From Steromphala cineraria (taxonomy: Eukaryota > Mollusca > Gastropoda > Trochida > Trochidae), in the NCBI GenBank assembly GCA_916613615.1, contig OU744724.1, positions 22,554,171-22,618,170 of the forward strand: a stretch of DNA of 64,000 nucleotides, written 5' to 3'. The notes below the pieces were generated by a model. It was not told the origin of the DNA. It worked only from the letters and a program-made list of their open reading frames with translations, and ran no database searches. A program made the position numbers and the translations under genes. Below are positions 53,891-62,589 of this stretch, piece after piece; the stretch's first letter is position 1, and each line of letters starts with the position of its first letter.

Positions 53891-54732
53891 AAGATTATAA
53901 TTTTTAAAAATGTGAATAATGAAGAAAGATCTGCTGTGTGTATAAGTGTGAAGATGGCATGTTTATCAGCTGGCAGGTGAAGGAGGGGGACAGCTGCAGC
54001 TGTAGATGTCGGAGCTGTGGGTGTCCTTACATTTATCACAATTAACACACACACTGACATGCAGACTTAAAAACTTTACTTGTCTTAACAATTTTCATTT
54101 GGCTGTACAAAAAATCTGAGGAATTACTATTTTTTGGTGAACAAACATGTGCACATGTATACACAATTTAAAAATATGAATTAAAATTTTCGTTGTCTTA
54201 TACCAATGCTTTTTAAGAGTAGAACAAAATTGGAAATGGTGAATTGATATTTGAACAGAAATGTACAGTAGTACTATGCAAAATTTATTATTTGACATGG
54301 TGAAGGAGGATTATGGAAAGGCTCCTATCTCATTCATAGTCATGGATTATAGACTATCTACTTTGAGATGAATCTGTAGTCGCTACAAATAGTATGGAAA
54401 TGATCAACTTTCAGTTTGGAAAACAATTTTTACTGGACAAATTTGACCAAAGGACCTTGTTACATAGCCAAAAATGCTTTACATCACGTTAAGTAACAAG
54501 CGTATTAGATAAGCTTGTATATATAGCTTTTTGAAGGTGAAAAAATAATCCCAAATCTTAAATTTCAAAAGTACTACTTTAATAGGTAGAGAACACTCAT
54601 GCAAAGTTTCAGTTAAGTTTTAATTAATTTTTTTTTCAATTCTGCTCATTATAAGAAGAGAGACAGGTGTATGGATGTACAGACAGATGTACAGGGTGGT
54701 GGACAGGATGTTGCTATATCCCACAGTTCAAC

Positions 54733-54880
54733 ATGTCATTTCTTTTCTACCGTGTAACGTCAGTTGTGCTTCGGTCAACACTGTGACGTCACAATGTCAT
54801 TTCTTTTCTACCGTGTAACGTCAGTTGTGCTTCGGTCATCACTGTGACGTCACAATGTCTTGCGCTTATGACGTCAAAGG
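54733..54880. repeat. 61 bp tandem duplication carrying CRE palindromes
   Basis: Two nearly identical 61 bp units begin at atgtcatttcttttctacc (54,733 and 54,794) and end cactgtgacgtcacaatg. Perfect TGACGTCA octamers lie at 54,784-54,791, 54,845-54,852 and 54,869-54,876. A further ggacgtcacc follows. The same neighbourhood (actgtgacgtcacaa, then tatgacgtca) occurs at 4,834-4,870, so this may be part of a dispersed repeat. Confidence 0.75.
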
Positions 54881-55298
54881 TGGACGTCACCGTCGACATC
54901 ACTGAACCAAAACCGGTTGCGGTAGCTCCATGATCTACATTCAGCCTTTCGCTTGAAAATACACTTTTTTCCTGTACATAAACCTGCGTGATATCGAACC
55001 GAATCAAGTACGGGTAGTACAACGATTAAAGACTTTGAGTTAGTATTCAGATGAAGCAACTTCCGAATCGTACGGTGACTGTATGCATGTGTCATGACTC
55101 GTGACTCGTGTCATGAAGTTTGTTTCTATGGCAATGTGTATCAAACCAGGGTGAATCGGCCGTCATTAAAATCGTGTTCGAACGTAGGTTCGACCATAGA
55201 AATAAACCAATGAAATTTGAGGATTTTGAAATGTCATGGCAGAATAAAGATCAGTTACCAGTATTTGTGGGATTAATATAAAAAAGAAATCCACCCAC

Positions 55299-55423
55299 CA
55301 CTTCCCCATCGTGTCCAGATAGGACGTGTTTACATTTCCCGGACGCCAGGTTCCAGATCCGGAGATCCTTGTCCGCGCTGCCACTCACGATCTTCTCACG
55401 GTCAAACTGGCAGCAGGTAACAA
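55299..55423 (-). CDS. WD40-repeat protein, internal exon (first visible)
   Basis: This is the most upstream visible exon of a minus-strand gene. It begins after a polypyrimidine-poor ...tatacag acceptor, with two bases completing a split codon. It ends in phase 0 at GAAGTG followed by the donor GTGGGT. The 41 whole codons give a clear WD40 blade: [22 protein letters not shown], then [15 protein letters not shown], which is the classic GH...WD spacing. WD40 blades form beta-propellers used as protein-docking platforms. The split codon at the start shows that more exons must lie upstream (higher coordinates), probably beyond the right edge. The style resembles F-box/WD proteins, but I cannot assign an orthologue. 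Confidence 0.85.
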
Positions 55424-56879
55424 CTGTATAACATGATAAAGTATGATAAGATAATATTAGAAATTAAGAAAAGATGATCCTTATAGAAACTAATTTTTAC
55501 ATCAAATATATACATACATACAAATAATCCACGATCAATTCTCTCAGGGGTATATAGATGAAATGAACAAATGCCAGAATATGAATGTTATAATGTCTCC
55601 AATTCCATAACTTTATTTACTTAATCTATACATAAAAATTTATATACTTGAGCACAATGTGCAAAAATTAAAAAAAATTAAGGCATAAAATTGTTTTCCC
55701 AAACCATTAGTGATCACAGTAAAAAGAAACAGTAACATAGATAAATTACGGTAAATCTGGAACATCATCAAACATTTCCTTGATCAATTTCTAAAGCCAC
55801 TCTATCCAAAATTTTGTATTCTTATAAAAACAAAAAGATTTTTTTCATAAATCTTTTCTCCACTGCGATTTTTCCAATATCAAAGATTTTGACACTTTAA
55901 GAAAGCACATGTATCTGGTTTAAAAAATAATAATCCCCTAAACATTATTGTTGTTTCTCTTAATTTTGAGTGAAGTTCATCACCTGATGGGGATCAAACA
56001 CAAGCCATGTTTCATCACAGGATTAAACCAACATCTTTGTTAATTATTCCAACTTCAGACCCACAGCTGCTACTCATAAACATGTAAATCACTATCAAAG
56101 ATGGAAATTATTTTTTTGATCATGAGTTTCTTTTGAAAAATAAAATTCAAGATGAAAGTGAAACCGTAATTGTTGTTATGGTATGGCTTATGTAAACTTA
56201 AAGCCTCCTTTCATTTCTTAATGTAGTGTGGAGATGAGAATGAAACAAAATGTCTTAACATCAAAGCCAGGGTTACTTTATGGAACTGATTTTGTGAGTG
56301 TTAAGAAAAAAAGAGAAAAGTGATGTCAGATAATTTGTTTGTTATAAACATGTTGTATTTTGTGATAAGAAATCATAGAAAAATCCTCAGCAAATCTATT
56401 GAATAGTGTTACAGTAATAAAATTAAAATATTTCCACTATGTTTGAAATTTTCATAACAAAATGTTAAAAACATGGATAGAAAAGATTTTTCAAAACAAC
56501 CTCAATTCTGAATTCCAAATGACCCAAAGTATACAATAATGTTTCAAGATCTTATTCGCAGTTATCCTCATTGTAACAAAATTTGTCAATATTAAATACA
56601 AACATGACATGTTCGTAGAACATGAATAATAAGTATTTTGTTTTTAATATGATATCAGAATATTTGTTTTATGAGCCCTACATTTATCTTGAAAAAAAAA
56701 GGTGTTTTTTTATAAACCTTGAAAAATTTATACAACTAATGGATTGAAAAGACTTACACTTTGATACAAACCTAAATGGCATTTATTGTGAAATGAATTA
56801 AAAACACCTCAAAATATATTCATCCCCAAATGACAAATATATGATCAGTATTTGTTTTCAATGAGAATTTAAAAACGAT

Positions 56880-56970
56880 GTGTGTTGTGATTGTGTGCTT
56901 GTGCGCTTCGAGCATGCTATAGCATGGAGACATAGCGCTATACAAATGTACTTTATTATATTATTATTAT
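56880..56970 (+). mobile_element. Retroposon 3' tail (SINE/LINE-like)
   Basis: The stretch ends tagcgctatacaaatgtac followed by tttattatattattattat, a form typical of the 3' tails of invertebrate SINEs and their LINE partners. Only the tail is recognisable; no 5' tRNA head or ORF is seen. Confidence 0.4.
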
Positions 56971-57264
56971 GCACAGAAGCCGAAATCATACATAAATTTT
57001 CGATGGATACTACCAGGTAGTTACATATCCTAACAAAAACAATCAACTCATATCAGTCCTTCAAACTGCTTAAGACAAGTTTCCAAATACATTTTACCAA
57101 CTGTCTTGTTTTAGATAAAACTTATGGTCAATACCTGAGAAATATTCAAAAACTTTAAAATATTATCCCCATTCATAAAGTTTAACATAATTTATGTTCA
57201 CCGACAAACCACAGGGTGTGAAATGCATCAAGCGGTAGGTGAGCCTACAGAGGCAATGGTTCTA

Positions 57265-57423
57265 CAGTAGAACTCGAATATCACGAACTCCAAGGGATCA
57301 AAGAATTTAGTTCGCTATATCCGGTGTTCGCTATACGCATATAATTTTAATGATATTATATAGGGACGGGACTTGAAAATATGTTCGCTATATCCGAACG
57401 TTCGCTATATCCGTGTTCTACTG
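57265..57423. mobile_element. Tigger/pogo-like MITE, 159 bp
   Basis: The ends are CAGTAGAACtcg and the complementary ...gTGTTCTACTG, flanked by TA on both sides, the target duplication of Tc1/mariner elements. CAGTAGAAC-type ends are characteristic of the Tigger/pogo branch. The interior repeats the string ttcgctatatccg several times near the right end and has no ORF, so the copy is non-autonomous. Confidence 0.8.
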
Positions 57424-59055
57424 TACATGTTATTTACAATTTGGCCCTCCAACCAGAAGAAATAGTACAACACAACAAATTGGCACATACTGACTGTAGT
57501 CTTCTCATTTAAAATGAACAGTTCTGTTTGTTATTTATTTTCATATACATCCCCTTTCTTAAAAGTATCACACAAGGCACTTAAATCGTGTGCTGTCAAA
57601 GACAGGCTCATATTTCAGTAGCAGCTGTTCGGCTTAAGAATTAATGAATGTATGCAGAATGATAATCTAATCTCATTCACGAGTTGATAATATCCTCAAA
57701 TAATTAAATCATTTGCTGAGATTAATCGGTGGTTTTAACTTAGCTCATTAAGGGACTAATCCACTGAGAAACAATGCAGGCCTGTGATTACCAAATTTGG
57801 AAGTGCATTAAAGTGTGTTTGTGGTGTTGTCATTTCACAATGACTTGATATTAATTTAAATGGACTTCTTCTGCCAAAAAATTATGATTTCTCTAATTGA
57901 ATAACAAGCTCATGTATGACTCATGCGTGTTCGTGTATTGAGGTTTCTGATGATTTTAGATCAGTATGATCCACAAATTATTTTGACATGTCTGTCGTTG
58001 TAAATGATATCAGAACTTTCTAAAAATCAAAAACTGATAAAAAGTGTCACTTTTTAAGACAGGAAAGTATGAACTCACAGTACTTCTATTTATGTTTAGT
58101 TTCTATCTTATTATTTAAAACTTTTTCTAGTTGTTTATTATTAATTTTTGTTTATACTTTATAATGCATATTGTTTAATAGTATTTTTAGGGAGAATAGA
58201 AGGCAAATTTAATAAAACAATTTTTAAATATTTAATTAGCATTGAAAAATGGTGGTTCTGTTTTGAACTTTGATCCTGTAAGAATTGCATTTCTATTTAT
58301 CATTATATTTTTCATTAATACTAAATATGTTAAACATTTCCTGAAAAAAGAGAAAACAGAAGATTGTAGCAAACTGATTTAGAACATTTAAGGGGACAGT
58401 AAATCAGTGGTTTCATTTCAAAATTTGAGCCTTGAAGAAAATTTTCTTATATTACTAATAATTATATTCTTCTTTTATCACATACTTTCTTACATAATTT
58501 TTCATAGACGAGTCATAGATTGCTCTGGAAATTACGGGACACCAGAAAGTAGGGCAGTCTGGAAGAAAAGAAATTTGCATCCTCAAACAGCTGTACTTTG
58601 TCTGCTCTTTGTCTAAATTGTGGCTGTGTTTAGACACGGTGATAACAGCTAAATAGATAAGTTGATTGGAGGAAATGCCCCTGCAAGCTGGAGCCACTAA
58701 GTGCTATTGTAAACTCCCCTCGTACAGGTGAATAGCATAATTAGTAAATAGCAGAGCTTGTTTCACTTATCACTTGACAGGGGCCTCTCAGGCAAACACA
58801 TGGCCATGTTCCTCTTCTATCACATTTCTAGAATATTCTTTTAACTTTGACGTTTGCTTTCTCCATACTTATAAAATCTCAAAGCTTTTTTTGAAAATTC
58901 ACATTATAAATTATCTATTCCATCTATCTATATCTATTAATTACAAGTTTTCCAAATAGATTGGTGGTCATTTTGCATTTGATATATCATGTGATCAAGT
59001 TTGGATCATAAAAAAAATATAAAATTATTATGTCAAATGGTCATATTTTATAAAA

Positions 59056-59420
59056 TTATTAAAATCTAAATATTTTAGATGTTTAAAAGACTTACCTTAC
59101 CTTAGAGTTGCATGTTCCTATGCTTACCGACCAAGATTGAGACTCGTGTTGACGGGGCTATCTCTATGTGAACCAAGTAGTGATACGGGAAGTGACACGT
59201 CAATACGGGGACAGGTATACCGGAAGGTAATACTCAATCACGTGATAACCAAAAACTCTCACTTTTTTCCGCCAGAAAAAGTCCGAAGGAGTCCGGAGAA
59301 GAGGGGAGGAAGAGTCCAACGATGGGCGGGATAAATCCTCTAAGGTAAGGTAAGTCTTTTAAACATCTAAAATATTTAGATTTTAATAAGTTCTTAACTT
59401 ACCTTACCTTAGAGTTGCAT
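59056..59420. repeat. Terminal repeat complex of the DIRS element
   Basis: A perfect 52 bp inverted repeat has arms 59,056-59,107 and 59,338-59,389, enclosing a 230 bp spacer. The arms end in the core cttaccttaccttagag. The core with gttgcat appears a second time in direct orientation at about 59,397-59,420, giving the order core, reversed core, core. Each arm also contains a smaller palindrome around ctaaatattttag. The core on the minus strand is a doubled GTAAG string, resembling 5' splice sites. DIRS elements carry inverted termini plus an internal region complementary to both ends, and this layout fits that. Confidence 0.75.
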
Positions 59421-59592
59421 ACGATTCGACAGCAAGGCAGGTGGGTAGGACTCCAAGAGGACCATGCCAAACTGTGACCGTGCAGGCAGAGGAGACTGAG
59501 GGCGACGAATCTAAAAGACACGAAAAACCAACAATCAACCAAGGCCTAAAGCAAAGCTAAGGTAAAGAAGAATAAAAAACAAACATCTTTAC

Positions 59593-60741
59593 CTAACGAG
59601 CCGGCGGTTTGGTGAGTTGCTGAGCAAACACCAAAGGGCCAAAGGACTGTAAACCATCCACATCCTCCACCGCTAGGTCCCTGAGGTAGTGGGAAGCAAA
59701 GATGGTGGTGGATCTCCAAAAACAGCCCTCCATGATCGTAGGAACTGAACAGTTCCTGTGTAAAGCCATCGTGGAAGCCAAAGCCCGAAGTTCATGCGGG
59801 TTGTTGGCTGCAGGATGGGGTAAGCCAGCAGCGTCATAGGCCGCTAAGATGGTCGAGCGGATCCACAAGGAGATGGAGTTCTTGTTAACCTCGCCCTTAA
59901 CTGAGGGGGAAAAGGGGATGAACAGTCGTTTCCTGGTACCCCTTCTGCTGGCTGACTTGTCGATGTAGACCTTCAAGGCCCGGACAGGACAAAGAGCCAA
60001 TTCTTCAACCTCTGAAGTAGCAACAATAGAGGACAACGGGGGGATGGTGAACATCCTGTCTGGCTGTCCAGGAAGCTGGTTCTTGGCAATAAAATCCCAT
60101 AAGAGCCCCAAATGAATAGAACCATGACGAGATTGCTCAAAACGGACACGAGTCACATCCAGGGCGTGGACCTCACTGACCCGTGCCGCCGTGGCCATGG
60201 CGACCAGGAAAGCAGTCTTCCGAGACAGGTTCTCAAAGGAAGCAGATTCCAAAGGTTCGTAAGGACGCCCACGGAGATGCTGTAGAACCACGTTCAGATC
60301 CCAGGCAGGAGGACGGAACTTCTTCTTCTGATCCTCCTGCTTGAAGGCCTTAAGAATAGCGATGAGTTCTGGGACTGTCGATATCTTAGTATCCCTCTTA
60401 ACTGCCAGGACGGAGTTGATGGCAGAAAGGTACGTGCCAATAGTACTGCCTTTTAAGGAACGCTTATTCCGAAGGTACAGTAGGAATTCCGCAAGGAATT
60501 GGGGCGACGCCTTGACAGGGTTCTGTGAATGTTCAGAGCAGAAACGTTCAAAGGAAAGCCACTTGTCGTCATGCAGAGACCTGTTGGAAACTCTATGGGC
60601 CTTGGCAATAGTGTTGGCCACCTGCGTCGAGTAACCCTTCGATCTCAGAGCTTTCTTAAGATGGACCAAACGCAGAGATGAAACCTCTCTGGGTCCGGAT
60701 GAGACAGGCGACTGTGGGGATGGCGAAGGAGGTTTGGCCAG
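59593..60741 (-). CDS. DIRS tyrosine recombinase
   Basis: This is the lambda-integrase-type recombinase that would insert the circular cDNA. The recognisable protein is about 362 residues, from SSLRLVHLKKALRSKGYS to the stop at 59,593. A helical core-binding domain (FERFCSEHS, FLAEFLLYLRNK, TIGTYLSAINSVL) is followed by the catalytic domain. Numbered along the full open frame (62,034-59,593, 813 codons), the active-site set is complete: Arg618 (ATAARVSE), His747 and Arg750 (PHELRAL), Trp773 (CFWRS) and Tyr783 (SHYLRD). The recombinase overlaps the last ~40 nt of ORF2, whose stop is at 60,645. There is no in-frame ATG near the domain start, so a frameshift, re-initiation or separate transcript is needed. 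The part of the frame upstream of about 60,741 overlaps ORF2 and is probably not protein. Confidence 0.88.
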   Translation of the reverse strand: MAKPPSPSPQSPVSSGPREVSSLRLVHLKKALRSKGYSTQVANTIAKAHRVSNRSLHDDKWLSFERFCSEHSQNPVKASPQFLAEFLLYLRNKRSLKGSTIGTYLSAINSVLAVKRDTKISTVPELIAILKAFKQEDQKKKFRPPAWDLNVVLQHLRGRPYEPLESASFENLSRKTAFLVAMATAARVSEVHALDVTRVRFEQSRHGSIHLGLLWDFIAKNQLPGQPDRMFTIPPLSSIVATSEVEELALCPVRALKVYIDKSASRRGTRKRLFIPFSPSVKGEVNKNSISLWIRSTILAAYDAAGLPHPAANNPHELRALASTMALHRNCSVPTIMEGCFWRSTTIFASHYLRDLAVEDVDGLQSFGPLVFAQQLTKPPAR

Positions 60742-62435
60742 GGAGGCAGAGGGTCTGGATCCCTTCCGACTAGATCTCTGAGATCTGGGAACCACGTCCT
60801 GGCCGGCCACCAAGGCGCGACCAAAATCAGACGTATCTGCTGGGTCTGTTTGAGCTTGTCTACTACCTTGGGAAGAAGGATTGGAGGAGGGAACGCATAA
60901 GCGTCCAGTCCTTCCCAAGAGAGCGACAGGGCGTCCACTGCCCAAGCTGCCGGATCTGGAAGAGGGGAGACGTACACCGGCAGCTGGTTGTTGAACTTGG
61001 TTGCAAAGAGGTCGATCAAGGGTCTGGGATGGAGTTGGCAGATTAGATCGAACGCCTCCGGATGCAACATCCATTCGGTTGGCGAGGGCTTGTCCGGTCT
61101 GGACAAGGCGTCCGCTAGGACATTCCGGCAGCCCGGAATGTGACGAGCCCGCGTCTCCACGTTGTTTGAGTCTGCGAGATGAAACAACTGGAACGTAAGG
61201 TCTAGTAACCTCCTCGACCCGGTGGTTCCCTGGTTGTTGATGAGATACACCACAGTGGAGTTGTCGGATACCACCAGAAGTCGAGACCCGCGCAGAAGCG
61301 GTATCCAATGCTGAATCGCCAAGACTGCTGCCTGCAACTCTAGGTGATTGATGTGCCAGGATTTCCTCTCGTCTGACCACAGACCGGAGACTGTGTGATC
61401 GTTGAGGTGAGCCCCCCAGCCCAGGAGAGATGCGTCCACAAACAACTGATGAGTGGGAGTGAACTCGACCAAAGAGACTCCGACGCAAACGTTCGACTGG
61501 ACCGTCCACCACGTCAGGTACTGGTGGAGGTGGAATGGTAGAGCGAACTCGGAGTCGAGGTCGTCGGCAAGAATACGAGGCTTGAGGAAATTCTGGAGAG
61601 GTCTCAGCATGAGTCTGCCTCTGATGGTGAGATCCTGTGCTGACGTTAGAAGACCGAGAAGGGACTGCCACGCCCTGAGTCTTAGGGGTTCCCGGAGAGC
61701 TTGATGGGCGAAAGCTACAATCTTGCTCCACCTGTCGAGTGGAACAGACAGGCGAGCGAGATCGGTCTGGAAGTGACCTCCTATGAAGGTCAGACGTTGA
61801 GACGGAACCAGTGAGGACTTCTCGACGTTGATTAACCATCCCAACTGATGTAGGAGTCTGCGAGCGAAGTCTGTCTGTCTGTGTAGCAGAGCTGACGAGG
61901 CATGGCTCATGAGGCAATCCTCTATGTAGGGGTCGAACCGGATCCCCCGAAGATGTAGGAACTTGACGATCGGAGCCGTAATTCTCGTGAATAACCACGG
62001 AGCCGTAGAAATTCCAAACGGGAGCACCTTCCATTGATAGTGTCGATGATCCATGACGAATCGAAGGTACTTCCGATGGGGTTCGTAGATTGGTACATGG
62101 AGGTAGGCGTCCTGGAGATCGAGGCTGACCAGCCAGTCGTGAGGTTGGAGCTGGGAACGCAGCTGCTCCAGAGACACCATCCTGAAGTGAGGCGGGGTTT
62201 CCATGTAGCGTTCGTTGAAAACCGCCAGATTGTGGATCATCCTCAACTTGTCCGAGTTCTTCTTCGTGACAAGGAAGATGGGAGAGTAGAACCCTGGGGT
62301 GTCTATGGGTTCCAGCACTTCTTCTATGGCCCTCTTCTCCAGCAGGATCTCTATATTGGAGAGAAGCTGAGCGTGAAGGGTCTTCGGATACACGCGTGAC
62401 CGGGGCAGGTTGGTCAGAGGCGGAGACGAGGTCAT
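60645..62435 (-). CDS. DIRS ORF2: reverse transcriptase, RNase H and methylase-like domain
   Basis: 596 residues from the first ATG. The RT region contains FYSPIFLVTKKN and LRMIHNL (residues 49-70), box A SLDLQDAY with Asp106, box B FGISTAPWLF (140-149) and box C YIED (170-173). RNase H residues are Asp334 (LFVDAS), Glu366 (NHLELQ), Asp391 (VSDNS) and Asp442 (LADALSR). Residues 473-552 (IDLFATKFNNQLPVY, WAVDALS, APWWPARTWFP) match the N6-adenine methylase-like tail typical of DIRS ORF2. The frame is open upstream without ATG to at least 62,594, and those codons (WTILEDPFVLDIL) look like the usual DIRS RT N-terminus. Expression may therefore involve frameshifting from ORF1. The first Asp of the catalytic YxDD box is Glu, which may impair polymerase activity. 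Confidence 0.9.
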   Translation of the reverse strand: MTSSPPLTNLPRSRVYPKTLHAQLLSNIEILLEKRAIEEVLEPIDTPGFYSPIFLVTKKNSDKLRMIHNLAVFNERYMETPPHFRMVSLEQLRSQLQPHDWLVSLDLQDAYLHVPIYEPHRKYLRFVMDHRHYQWKVLPFGISTAPWLFTRITAPIVKFLHLRGIRFDPYIEDCLMSHASSALLHRQTDFARRLLHQLGWLINVEKSSLVPSQRLTFIGGHFQTDLARLSVPLDRWSKIVAFAHQALREPLRLRAWQSLLGLLTSAQDLTIRGRLMLRPLQNFLKPRILADDLDSEFALPFHLHQYLTWWTVQSNVCVGVSLVEFTPTHQLFVDASLLGWGAHLNDHTVSGLWSDERKSWHINHLELQAAVLAIQHWIPLLRGSRLLVVSDNSTVVYLINNQGTTGSRRLLDLTFQLFHLADSNNVETRARHIPGCRNVLADALSRPDKPSPTEWMLHPEAFDLICQLHPRPLIDLFATKFNNQLPVYVSPLPDPAAWAVDALSLSWEGLDAYAFPPPILLPKVVDKLKQTQQIRLILVAPWWPARTWFPDLRDLVGRDPDPLPPWPNLLRHPHSRLSHPDPERFHLCVWSILRKL

Positions 62436-62589
62436 TGGCAGCTTGAAACCTGTCTTGAGAATATCGAGAACGAAGGGATCTTCTAGGATTGTCCAGTTGG
62501 GCCAGAAGATCCCGAGTCTCCCGCCTACGGGGGTCTGGTGGATCGGGACGGCTGGGGGCGGGAGATCCCAGTCGTGGTTTCCCAGGGCA

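Larger units (their letters stand above)
55424..59055. other. Probable upstream intron, no exon seen
   Basis: Holds a retroposon tail (56.9 kb) and the Tigger-like MITE (57.3 kb). The stretch 57,640-57,930 is rich in TAAT and TAATC sequences. I searched the minus strand for further WD40 exons and found none, so the missing 5' exons probably lie beyond the DIRS insertion and the window edge. Confidence 0.5.
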
